Both the position numbers and the translations under genes were made by a program. Below the pieces are notes generated by a model. The model saw only the letters and a list, made by a program, of their open reading frames with translations, did not search any database and was not told the origin of the DNA. Shown piece by piece: positions 15,800 through 23,001 of a stretch of 44,861 bases of DNA (the stretch's first letter is position 1; every line of letters starts with the position of its first letter). The stretch comes from DASZHJ01 sp035581425 (GTDB lineage Bacteria; Pseudomonadota; Alphaproteobacteria; ATCC43930; CGMCC-115725): positions 1-44,861 of the forward strand of contig DATJVP010000156.1 of the NCBI GenBank assembly GCA_035581425.1. The letters are read 5' to 3'.

Positions 15800-16975
15800 T
15801 CAGCCGCGCTCCACGCAAAGTGCGATCCCCATGCCGCCGCCGATGCAGAGCGTGGCAAGACCCTTCTTCGAATTGCGCTTGATCATCTCGTGGAGCAGCG
15901 TCACCAGGACCCGCCCACCGGAAGCGCCGATGGGGTGGCCGATCGCGATCGCGCCGCCGTTGACGTTGACCTTCTCTGGATTGAAGCCGAGCTCCTTGTT
16001 CACGGCACAGGCCTGCGCCGCGAAAGCCTCGTTCGCCTCGATGAGATCGAGATCGTCGACGCTCCAGCCCGCGCGCTTGAGGGCGAGCCGGCTTGCGGGA
16101 ATGGGGCCCGTTCCCATGATCGCGGGATCGACGCCCGCGGTCGCCCAGGAGACGATCCGCGCCAAGGGCTTGATCCCGCGGCGTGCCGCTTCTTTATCGG
16201 TCATCAGCACCACTGCCGCCGCGCCATCGTTGATGCCGGAGGCGTTGCCCGCGGTTACAGTGCCGTTCTTGTCGAAGGCCGGACGCAGCTTCTGCAGCGC
16301 GTCGAGCGTCGTGCCGTGACGCGGATATTCGTCGGCATCGACCACCACCTCGCCCTTGCGCGTCGCGATCTTCACCGGCGCGATCTCTTCCTTGAAGCGG
16401 CCGGCTTTCTGAGCGGCCTCCGCGCGCGCCTGGGAGCGCAGCGCGAACTCGTCCTGCTGCTGGCGCGTTATCTGCCAGCGCTGCGCCACGTTCTCCGCGG
16501 TGTTGCCCATGTGATAGCCGTTGAAGGCATCCCAGAGCCCGTCACGGATCATCGTATCGACGAGCTGGGTATCCCCCATCTTGGTGCCGTTGCGGAGGTG
16601 GATGCAGTGCGGCGCTTGGCTCATGCTCTCCTGCCCGCCTGCGACCACGATCTCGCTGTCGCCGTTGCGGATCGCCTGGAAGCCCAGCGCGACTGTACGC
16701 AAGCCCGAGCCGCATAGCTGGTTTACGCCATAGGCTGTCACCTCATAGGGCACGCCCGCCGCAACAGCGGCCTGGCGCGCGGGGTTCTGGCCTTCGCCCG
16801 CGGCGAGGATCTGGCCCATGATGACTTCGGAGATCTCCTTCGCATCGACCTTGGCCCGGTGCATCGCCTCCAGGATCGCGACCTTGCCGAGCTCGTGTGC
16901 GGGAAGCGTGCTGAGACTCCCGTTGAACGACCCGACGGGGGTGCGGGCGGCGCTAGCGATCACGACCTCGGTCAT
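15800..16975 (-). CDS. phaA: Acetyl-CoA acetyltransferase (beta-ketothiolase)
   Basis: 391 residues. Catalytic C88 in N-Q-L-C-G-S-G-L-R, the histidine in G-H-P-I-G-A-S-G and the second cysteine in T-L-C-I-G-G-G-M-G are all present. It condenses two acetyl-CoA to acetoacetyl-CoA. An AGGAG lies about 8 bases before the ATG. The upstream 125 bases hold a candidate PhaR operator (17029-17041). Confidence 0.97.
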   Translation of the reverse strand: MTEVVIASAARTPVGSFNGSLSTLPAHELGKVAILEAMHRAKVDAKEISEVIMGQILAAGEGQNPARQAAVAAGVPYEVTAYGVNQLCGSGLRTVALGFQAIRNGDSEIVVAGGQESMSQAPHCIHLRNGTKMGDTQLVDTMIRDGLWDAFNGYHMGNTAENVAQRWQITRQQQDEFALRSQARAEAAQKAGRFKEEIAPVKIATRKGEVVVDADEYPRHGTTLDALQKLRPAFDKNGTVTAGNASGINDGAAAVVLMTDKEAARRGIKPLARIVSWATAGVDPAIMGTGPIPASRLALKRAGWSVDDLDLIEANEAFAAQACAVNKELGFNPEKVNVNGGAIAIGHPIGASGGRVLVTLLHEMIKRNSKKGLATLCIGGGMGIALCVERG

Positions 16976-17028
16976 CGGAGACTCCTGAGCTTGCAGATTG
17001 AAAAGGGGGCGACCTGCCCATTAAATAA

Positions 17029-17041
17029 TGCCGCAGCGCAA
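17029..17041 (-). promoter_or_regulatory. Candidate PhaR operator upstream of phaA
   Basis: The minus strand reads TTGCGCTGCGGCA, which matches the site in the phaR/phaC intergenic region (TTGCGTTGCAACA) at ten of thirteen bases, the three differences being transitions. It lies 54 bases before the phaA ATG in an otherwise AT-rich patch (TTTAAAT, TTATTTAA). Confidence 0.45.
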
Positions 17042-17100
17042 AATTTAAACCTACGCCACCCCCGCGGTCCAGGCGTGGGTGTACGCAAACAGCGGTCATC

Positions 17101-18300
17101 TTAGCGTCGCCCAGCGGGTCGCCGGGGGCGCGGGCGAGCCTTTCGTTTGAGCCAGGCCGCGAGCGGCTGCCAGACCATGCTCGGCGCCTCCCGAGACACT
17201 ACCATCCCGATGTGGCCCAGCGGCGGCGAGAGCACCTCTGCGCGGGGCAATATCTCGCCCAGCGCGCGTGCCGAGCGCGGCGGCACGATCCGATCATGCG
17301 CCGGCACGACGACCAGCGTCGGCATCGTGCAGCGCGTGGGATCGATGCTCTCGCCGGCAATGCGCCAGATGCCGCGCGCGGTCACGTTCTCGGCATACCA
17401 CTCACCGAGGCAAGTCTCGGCGGCCGGCAGCGCGAGCGGCACGCCGTCGTTGAGCCAGTCCTCGAGCGCAACGAACTCCTTCGCCCGCTCGCTCGCGGGA
17501 TCGAGCTCGGCAAAGCGCGTGAACTTCCGCAGCGCCAGCAGCGGATCGAGCGCCGCGAAGAGCGTCTGGAGGACGTCGACAGGTAGCTCGCCGAGCGGCC
17601 GGAAGAATGCAGCCAGCATTGGCGCGAGCGCACCCAGCAGCCGCGCCTGCTCCGGCCGCTCCGCATGAAAGTCCCAGGGTGCCGCGAGTAGTGCGAGCGC
17701 GCTCACCCGGCGCGGTCCACGCGCGGCGAGCGCCAGGGCGAGGAGCCCGCCCATGCAATATCCCATGACGGGCATGGGCTCGCTCGAGGCCGATGCGGCC
17801 GCCTCAAAAGCCGCCTCGAGACGGCCCGCGATATAGTCGGTGAGCGAGAAGCCGCGCTCGAGCGGCTCTGGCTTTCCCCAATCCACGAGCAGCGGTCGCA
17901 TGCCCTGCTTCGCGAGCCAACGCAGCAGGCTCTTCTCAGCCATGAGGTCGAGGATGTAAGCGCGATTGATGAGCGACGGCACCACGAGGAGCGGCGTGCC
18001 CTTGCCCGCGATGCCGTAGTCGAGGAGCCGCGTCGAGCCGTCTTCCCAGATCGCGGGAGGATCCGCGAGATCGCGCCGATAGGGGTGATCGCGGTAGCGC
18101 TCGATCCCCGCGAGGAAACGGTCGGCGCGCGCGCGAAGCTCTGCCTCGACCGCGGTGGCGAGTGCCTCAAGTCCGACGGCGCCGAGCTGTTTTTCGAGCT
18201 CTCTTCCGGCTTCGCTGAGCTCCGGTCTCCAGGCGAGCCAACCGCTCTTCAAGAGCGGCAAGGCGGCTTGCGAACTCCCGAAGCTCGCGATCGCCGCCAT
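17101..18300 (-). CDS. phaC: Class III-like PHA synthase PhaC
   Basis: 399 residues from the ATG at 18300. Alpha/beta-hydrolase fold with the PHA-synthase lipase-like box G-Y-C-M-G-G (C182 in place of serine), D336 in P-A-H-D-R-I-V-P and H363 in L-G-H-I-G. L-L-V-V-P-S-L-I-N-R-A-Y-I-L-D and P-L-L-V-D-W-G-K-P-E are typical synthase segments. It is much shorter than class I enzymes (~590) and close to class III PhaC. The first ~45 codons overlap the upstream small gene in another frame. A GTG at 18354 is an alternative start. The tail is Arg/Pro-rich. Confidence 0.92.
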   Translation of the reverse strand: MAAIASFGSSQAALPLLKSGWLAWRPELSEAGRELEKQLGAVGLEALATAVEAELRARADRFLAGIERYRDHPYRRDLADPPAIWEDGSTRLLDYGIAGKGTPLLVVPSLINRAYILDLMAEKSLLRWLAKQGMRPLLVDWGKPEPLERGFSLTDYIAGRLEAAFEAAASASSEPMPVMGYCMGGLLALALAARGPRRVSALALLAAPWDFHAERPEQARLLGALAPMLAAFFRPLGELPVDVLQTLFAALDPLLALRKFTRFAELDPASERAKEFVALEDWLNDGVPLALPAAETCLGEWYAENVTARGIWRIAGESIDPTRCTMPTLVVVPAHDRIVPPRSARALGEILPRAEVLSPPLGHIGMVVSREAPSMVWQPLAAWLKRKARPRPRRPAGRR

Positions 18301-18505
18301 GAGATGAAGCGGCAGCGGACGCGGGCCGAGCCGCGGCAGCACCGTTGCCGTCACGGGGCGCGAAGCCTGGCATCGGAGGGAAGGCTGCGAGCATGCGCGC
18401 GAGCCCCTCCGCCAGCTCCGGGTGTGCCGCAAGGGCGACTAGTTGATCCTGCCACAGGTCCACATAACGCTTGGCCAGGGCCGAGAGGTCCGGCGGGTCC
18501 GCCAT
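18167..18505 (-). CDS. Small coiled-coil partner of PhaC (PhaE-like)
   Basis: 112 residues from the ATG at 18505. The N-terminal A-L-A-K-R-Y-V-D-L-W-Q-D-Q-L-V is helical, a Pro/Ala-rich linker follows, then a clear coiled coil L-R-E-F-A-S-R-L-A-A-L-E-E-R-L-A-R-L-E (about 75-95) and a basic tail of K/R residues. Class III synthases need a helical second subunit (PhaE), and the coiled coil next to phaC suggests that role here, though it is far shorter than PhaE. The 3' 134 bases overlap the phaC reading frame. Assignment is by context and shape. Confidence 0.7.
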   Translation of the reverse strand: MADPPDLSALAKRYVDLWQDQLVALAAHPELAEGLARMLAAFPPMPGFAPRDGNGAAAARPASAAASSHGGDRELREFASRLAALEERLARLETGAQRSRKRARKTARRRRT

Positions 18506-18558
18506 GGCGCGGGAGTATATCGGCGCAATATGGCGCTTGCTAGGTGCGGGCGATAGGT

Positions 18559-18573
18559 TGTTGCGTTGCAACA
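18559..18573 (+). promoter_or_regulatory. Candidate PhaR operator in the phaR/phaC intergenic region
   Basis: TGTTGC-GTT-GCAACA is a perfect inverted repeat. It contains TTGCGTTGCAACA, the same motif seen upstream of phaA. It lies between the divergent phaR and PhaE-like genes, where PhaR is known in other bacteria to repress its own gene and PHA granule genes. Confidence 0.5.
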
Positions 18574-18638
18574 TCTTACGCGCACACGCGCGCAAAAGCT
18601 GATATGCTGCCTCAAACTTGTACAGCGGAAGCGGGCTC

Positions 18639-19253
18639 ATGGCAGACGAGCAGAGCGGAGCGCAATCCGGCGGCACGGCGAAGCCGGAGCCGGTGGTCAT
18701 CAAGAAATACGCGAACCGGCGGCTCTACAACACCGCCACCAGCAGCTACGTCACCCTCGATGATTTGAGCCGCATGGTGAAGGAAGGCCGCGACTTCGTG
18801 GTCTACGACGCCAAGAGCGGCGACGACATCACGCGCGCCGTCCTGACGCAGATCATCGTCGAGGAAGAACAGAAGGGGCAAAACCTGCTGCCGATCGGAT
18901 TCCTGCGGCAGCTCATCAGCCTCTACGGCGACAGCATGCAGTGGCTCGTGCCGCGCTATCTCGACCAGGCGATGACGGCTTTCGCGCGCAATCAGGAGCA
19001 GATGCGCAAGAGCCTGCAGCAGACTTTCGGCGGCCTTTTTCCCTTCACCAATCTCGAGGAGATGGGGAAGCAGAACCTCGCGCTCTTCGAGCAGACCATG
19101 AAGATGTTCTCGCCCTTCGGCATGCCCGGCGAGACGCCCGCGCAAAAGACAGAGTCGCCAGCACCGGCCGGTGGCGACATGAAGGATCTGACCGAGCGCA
19201 TCAACGCGCTGCAGAAGCAGATCGAAGAGTTGACGAAAAGCCGCAAAGAATAA
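18639..19253 (+). CDS. phaR: PHA synthesis repressor PhaR
   Basis: 204 residues from the ATG at 18639 with GGAAGCGGG upstream. The N-terminal DNA-binding domain carries the hallmark I-K-K-Y-A-N-R-R-L-Y-N-T and S-Y-V-T-L-D-D-L, and the PHB-accumulation domain follows (L-I-S-L-Y-G-D-S-M-Q-W-L-V-P-R-Y-L). The C-terminus has an amphipathic coiled coil (D-L-T-E-R-I-N-A-L-Q-K-Q-I-E-E-L). PhaR binds PHA granules and DNA, releasing phasin and PHA genes when polymer is present. It is divergent from the PhaE-like/phaC pair. Confidence 0.97.
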   Translation: MADEQSGAQSGGTAKPEPVVIKKYANRRLYNTATSSYVTLDDLSRMVKEGRDFVVYDAKSGDDITRAVLTQIIVEEEQKGQNLLPIGFLRQLISLYGDSMQWLVPRYLDQAMTAFARNQEQMRKSLQQTFGGLFPFTNLEEMGKQNLALFEQTMKMFSPFGMPGETPAQKTESPAPAGGDMKDLTERINALQKQIEELTKSRKE

Positions 19254-19346
19254 TCCCTCGGACCCATCGCAGAGCGATGCGAGGCTGAGGGTCCTCACCC
19301 TCCCGAAGCTGCGCGTCGGACCCCACTCTGCGAAGGGAGAGGGGAT
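19254..19346. repeat. Palindromic repeat-like element between phaR and the GGDEF-EAL gene
   Basis: Several nested inverted repeats occur within about 90 bases directly after the phaR stop: CATCGC-AGA-GCGATG, GGACCC...GGGTCC, GAGGGT-CCTC-ACCCTC, and CCGA...TCGG flanked by CCCTC and GAGGG. The CCTCACCCTCCCGA...GGGAGAGGGG pattern resembles dispersed intergenic palindromic elements of alphaproteobacteria. Part of it is translated as the last codons of the convergent gene. Copy number elsewhere in the genome cannot be seen here. Confidence 0.55.
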
Positions 19347-21019
19347 TTCCGCTCCAAGCTCGGACGGCCGAAGTAATAGCCCTGTAGCAGCCGCACACCC
19401 TCCTTGCGCAGAATGACGGCGTCGCGCTCGGTCTCAACGCTCTCGGCGACGGTCATGAGGCCGAAACCCTGGGCAAGGCCCACGAGATGGCGCAGGAACA
19501 CCTGATTGTCGTGACTGTCGGCGATGCCGCGCACGAAGGAGCCATCGATCTTGACGATGTCGACGCAAAGCGCCTGCAAATGCCGCAGGGAGGTAAAGCC
19601 TGCGCCGAAATCGTCGAGCGCCACGCGACAACCGAGCTCGCGCAGTGTGCCGACGAAGCGCGCGGATTCCTCGATGTCGTGAAGGGCCGCCGTCTCCGTG
19701 ATCTCTATGGTCAGACGGCGCGCCACGTCCGGCCGGTCGCGCAACAGCGAGACCGCGAGCCGGAGCCAAGCACGGTCGGCGGCGGTGAGGCCGGAGATGT
19801 TGAAGCCGAGCGCGGCCTGCGGGTCCTGCATCGCCTCGCGCACCGCGCGCTCGACTACGTGGCGGTCGAGGAGGCGGATGAACCCGAGCTGCTCCAGTGT
19901 CGGCACGAAGCCGCCCGCCGTGACGATGCTGCCGTCCTCGGCGACCATGCGCAGCAGGCATTCGTGATACTCGACGACACCGGTCTCGCCGTCGACGACG
20001 GGTTGATAAGCGAAGCGGAGCCGGTCCTCCTTGAGCGCGCGCTGCACGCGCTCGCCGAGCGCGAGGTCGACGCGCTGCTGCCGCCGCTGCGGCTCCTCGA
20101 GACGATAGGGCACGAAACAGTCGCGCCCGGCGCGCTTCGCTTCTGCGAGGGCGGTGTCAGCGCGCGCCATAACCTCGTGCGCAGTGCGAGCCTGGCTCGG
20201 AAAACTCGTCCCGCCGATCGAGACGGTGGTGTAGATGGGACCCGCGGCAGTTCCGATCGGGACATCGCTGATCCGCGAAAGGACCTTCTCCGCCGCGATC
20301 GCCACGCTCTCCTCGGGGCAGTTCGTGAGCACGATCCCGAAGCGGTCGCCGCCCACGCGGCCAACCACATCGCTCTCGCGCAGGCTCTGGTCGAGGCGCT
20401 GGCCGATCTCGAGAATGACCTGGTCCGCGATCTCGTAACCGAAGGCGTCGTTGATGGTCGCGAGCTTGTCGATACCGATGACGAGATAGGCGCCGGGCGA
20501 GTTCGAGCGCAGAGCGGTGGCGACGGCCTGGTCGAGACCCTGGCGCAGCCGCGTCCGATTGAAGTGCCCCGTGAGCTCGTCGTAATTGGCGAGCCGCTCC
20601 AGGCGCTGCTCCTCGGCTTTGCGACCCGTGACGGCGCGGACGACGCCGGTCAGGCGATACACTTTGCCGTCGGCGTCGGTCTCGGCCCGGCCGCGATCCT
20701 GCAGCCAGACGAGGCTTCCGCCGTCGCCGCGCACGCGGTACTCGCACTCGAAGTTCTCCCTCTCGCCGAGATGAGCCGCAATGCTCGACTGGCGGTGCGC
20801 GCGGTCATCGGGATGGATGCAATCGCCGAAGCTCTTTCCCGTGGCGACGGCCGAAAGGTCGCGCACACCCAGGCGCGCCGCTGCTGGCCCGTACCAGGAG
20901 AGCACGTCGGTCGCGACGTCCCAGACGTAGGCGAGGTCGCCCGCGCAATCGAGAGCGGCGAGCAGAGTCCTCAGCTCAAATCGGGACTGCGGGGATATGA
21001 GTGCTGCTGCCTTGGTCAT
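19295..21019 (-). CDS. PAS-GGDEF-EAL cyclic-di-GMP protein with degenerate GGDEF
   Basis: 574 residues, no transmembrane segment. PAS_3-like sensor at about 20-135 (W-D-V-A-T-D-V-L-S-W, H-P-D-D-R, and the closing V-T-G-R-K-A-E-E-Q-R-L). GGDEF domain about 140-305: the metal and substrate residues in I-G-I-D-K and I-N-D-A-F-G-Y are kept, but the signature reads G-G-D-R-F (223-227), with Arg for Glu. EAL domain about 325-555: E-C-L-L-R (353-357) replaces E-A-L-L-R; N-I-S, E-I-T-E-T, D-D-F-G, V-K-I-D, V-A-E-S-V-E-T and L-Q-G-Y remain. It is therefore likely a c-di-GMP phosphodiesterase. The last ~15 residues come from a palindromic repeat. Confidence 0.93.
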   Translation of the reverse strand: MTKAAALISPQSRFELRTLLAALDCAGDLAYVWDVATDVLSWYGPAAARLGVRDLSAVATGKSFGDCIHPDDRAHRQSSIAAHLGERENFECEYRVRGDGGSLVWLQDRGRAETDADGKVYRLTGVVRAVTGRKAEEQRLERLANYDELTGHFNRTRLRQGLDQAVATALRSNSPGAYLVIGIDKLATINDAFGYEIADQVILEIGQRLDQSLRESDVVGRVGGDRFGIVLTNCPEESVAIAAEKVLSRISDVPIGTAAGPIYTTVSIGGTSFPSQARTAHEVMARADTALAEAKRAGRDCFVPYRLEEPQRRQQRVDLALGERVQRALKEDRLRFAYQPVVDGETGVVEYHECLLRMVAEDGSIVTAGGFVPTLEQLGFIRLLDRHVVERAVREAMQDPQAALGFNISGLTAADRAWLRLAVSLLRDRPDVARRLTIEITETAALHDIEESARFVGTLRELGCRVALDDFGAGFTSLRHLQALCVDIVKIDGSFVRGIADSHDNQVFLRHLVGLAQGFGLMTVAESVETERDAVILRKEGVRLLQGYYFGRPSLERKSPLPSQSGVRRAASGG

Positions 21020-21045
21020 CGTTTACGAGATTGAGACTGCTGCCG

Positions 21046-21057
21046 CGCGGATCCGCG
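21046..21057. other. 12-bp palindrome upstream of the GGDEF-EAL gene
   Basis: CGCGGATCCGCG, perfectly symmetric, lies 27 bases before the ATG at 21019. It could be an operator or chance in GC-rich DNA. Confidence 0.25.
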
Positions 21058-21156
21058 ATGCGCGAAAAAATTTAGAAGATCACGCCTTTAGGAAGCCTTA
21101 AATCGCCGATACTTGGCGGCCGCTCGCGGGCAGCGCAGCATGCTCCTGCCTCGCCC

Positions 21157-21220
21157 CATCTCCCGCTGCCCCGGAGATGGCGGCGCAAGCCTCGCCGCTG
21201 CGCGCCGAATCCGGCGCGCG
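21157..21220 (-). terminator. Two GC-rich stem-loops downstream of the hydrolase gene
   Basis: CCATCTCC/GGAGATGG (21157-21181, 9-base loop) and GCGCGCCG-AATC-CGGCGCGC (21201-21220). They lie 36-99 bases past the hydrolase stop and before the GGDEF-EAL gene. No U-run follows on the minus strand, so termination strength is uncertain. Confidence 0.4.
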
Positions 21221-21255
21221 TTTACCACCTGTTGACCGTGTCTCGCGAGAGGGCC

Positions 21256-22056
21256 TCAGGCCGAGGTATGGGCCTTAAGGAATGGCAGGACCGCGTTGTT
21301 GAACTCGCGCGGCATGACTTGCGTGAAGCAATGGCCGCCTTGCGGGAAGATCTTAACCTCAGCGCCGGGGATCGAGCGCGCGAGCTCCTCGGAGTAGTAG
21401 TGCGGCGTGATCGCGTCGTCCTGGGCGCCCACGATGAGCGTCGGCGTCTTGATCCGCGGAAGTTCGGAAGTGCGATCGAAAGCAAGGAGGGCATCGATGC
21501 GGCTCGCGACGATCTCCGGGGCGGAGAAGGTCGCGAGGCTCTGTGCCTCGAGTTGGCGCAGCTTCTCGTTGTTCTGGGCGATGTAGAAAGGCGGGAAAAG
21601 AAAGAGCGTGTTGGTCTGCAGGTATATCGCGGGACCGAGGCGGGAGAGGATCTCCTTGCGGAGCGTAAAGAGGCGGCGGAAATAGGCGTCGGCCTTGGTC
21701 CAGCTCGCGGAGATCACGACGCTCGCGAGGCGCTCGGGATGCTCGATCGCGAGCACCTGGGCAATCGCCCCGCCGGTCGAGTGCCCGACGACATGGGCGC
21801 GCTCGATGCCGAGCGCGTCCATGAGGCCCACGACGTCTGCGGCGAGGCGCTCGACCGTATAGGAGATCCGGCTGTGGTCGCTCTGCCCGACACCGCGGTG
21901 ATCGTGCACGATCACCTCGAATTCCTTTGAGAATGCCGGAACCTGCTCGCGCCAGAACGAAGCGTACCCGCTTAATCCCGTCACGAAGAGCACCGGAAAA
22001 CCGGCGCCGTGGCGCTCGTAATAAAGATGGCAATCGCCGATCGAAATACGCGGCAT
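21256..22056 (-). CDS. Alpha/beta hydrolase (RutD/carboxylesterase-like)
   Basis: 266 residues. Nucleophile S93 in V-V-G-H-S-T-G-G, acid at D213/D214 in G-A-Q-D-D-A-I-T-P and H242 in Q-G-G-H-C-F complete the triad. V-H-D-H-R-G-V-G-Q-S-D is the usual loop after strand 4. Its sequence recalls the RutD (aminoacrylate hydrolase) group, but no other rut gene is nearby, so a specific substrate is not supported. Confidence 0.9.
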   Translation of the reverse strand: MPRISIGDCHLYYERHGAGFPVLFVTGLSGYASFWREQVPAFSKEFEVIVHDHRGVGQSDHSRISYTVERLAADVVGLMDALGIERAHVVGHSTGGAIAQVLAIEHPERLASVVISASWTKADAYFRRLFTLRKEILSRLGPAIYLQTNTLFLFPPFYIAQNNEKLRQLEAQSLATFSAPEIVASRIDALLAFDRTSELPRIKTPTLIVGAQDDAITPHYYSEELARSIPGAEVKIFPQGGHCFTQVMPREFNNAVLPFLKAHTSA

Positions 22057-22397
22057 GGTCCTCGTCAGTTCCCCCGTGGCTCCGCCGCGCCCCCGATCCC
22101 CCAGCGCCGCGATCAGGCGTCGTTATAATGGGCGCACAAGGCCTGTCAAACTCCCGCAGCGGGCGCCAGCCATGCCCATGCCGCAATCGGCTGCGACCGG
22201 TTGAAAATCCTCGCGCGCCACCTAAATGGTCCTTCGTCGGGCGCCGGCGATAAAGACAGCGGGACCGGTCGCCGCGATCAGGAAGTTTTGACATGGGGGC
22301 TCGAGGGGTCGCTGCCGTATCGCGGACGGCGGCGGGTTCGGCGAGTCTTCTGTGACCATGGCGTGTCATGCCTCAGTAGGGAGCTTTCGACCGGATC
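22057..22397. other. 341-base intergenic region between the divergent hydrolase and XRE genes
   Basis: I see no convincing gene. It contains a TATAAT at 22124-22129 without a matching -35, and a consensus TTGACA at 22288-22293, 105 bases before the XRE start, whose -10 partner is unclear. It may hold the promoters of both genes. Confidence 0.4.
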
Positions 22398-22769
22398 ATG
22401 ACCCATCAAATGACGACCCGCGTTCAAGACATCGATCGCCATGTGGGCGCGCGCATCCGCGAATCGCGGATCATGCTCGGCCTCACGCAACAACAGCTCG
22501 CCGACATGATCGGCGTGACCTATCAGCAGGCCCACAAATACGAGCGGGGCATTAACCGTGTCTCCGCGGGCCGACTCTATCAGATCGCCAGGGCTCTCGG
22601 CGTCTCTGTCGGCACTTTCTTCGACGGGCTCGATGCGCCGCAGACCAAGGTGCAGAGTGCTCGGGAGCGCATGTGCCTGGAACTGGCCAAGAACTTCGCG
22701 CAGATCCCAAACGAGCGCTATCAGGAAGCGCTCAGCCAGCTCGCACGGGCTCTCGCGACCGAGCATTAA
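22398..22769 (+). CDS. XRE-family helix-turn-helix regulator
   Basis: 123 residues. HTH_3 domain at about 19-76: R-I-R-E-S-R-I-M-L-G-L-T-Q-Q-Q-L-A-D-M-I-G-V-T-Y-Q-Q-A with the typical recognition helix and Y-E-R-G. F-F-D-G-L closes the domain. The C-terminal ~45 residues form a helical tail (A-R-E-R-M-C-L-E-L-A-K-N-F). Small regulators of this type are common in alphaproteobacteria. It is separated from the hyf operon by a hairpin and a fresh promoter, so linkage is positional only. Confidence 0.93.
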   Translation: MTHQMTTRVQDIDRHVGARIRESRIMLGLTQQQLADMIGVTYQQAHKYERGINRVSAGRLYQIARALGVSVGTFFDGLDAPQTKVQSARERMCLELAKNFAQIPNERYQEALSQLARALATEH

Positions 22770-22791
22770 GCGCGTCGGAGTGTCGCAGGCA

Positions 22792-22830
22792 CACTGCACT
22801 GCGCGGCCGTTTTGGTCGCGCGGTGCAGTG
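22792..22830 (+). terminator. 17-bp stem hairpin between the XRE gene and hyf operon
   Basis: Arms 22792-22808 and 22814-22830 pair over all 17 positions (two G-U pairs) around a GTTTT loop. No U-run follows. It lies 23 bases after the XRE stop and immediately before the hyf promoter, so termination and insulation are the simplest roles. Confidence 0.5.
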
Positions 22831-22838
22831 ATGCGTGC

Positions 22839-22866
22839 TTGCAGCGCGGGCGGCGGCTGATAAAAT
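22839..22866 (+). promoter_or_regulatory. Promoter of the hyf operon
   Basis: TTGCAG (22839-22844), a 16-base spacer and TAAAAT (22861-22866), with an upstream TG that makes an extended -10 (TGATAAAAT). This predicts a leader of about 130 bases if hyfB starts at 23002. Confidence 0.5.
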
Positions 22867-23001
22867 CCACGCTTCGAACTTGTGATTTGCCGGGATCGCG
22901 CGTCGGCGGGCGCTGACGAGCGGGACTTCGGCGCCACGTCCGAGGACGGCCCGCCTCTTGGCTTCCTTCCGCCGCTCACGACAATCCGCCAATGGGTCCC
23001 C

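Noticed and set aside
22124..22129. Perfect TATAAT on the plus strand
   Set aside because: No -35 element lies at the right distance and no gene starts within a useful distance downstream.
22882..23001. Upstream GTG start for hyfB
   Set aside because: It would add 40 polar residues before the first membrane helix, unlike HyfB, and would start about 10 bases after the predicted transcription start; the GTG at 23002 gives the family length.
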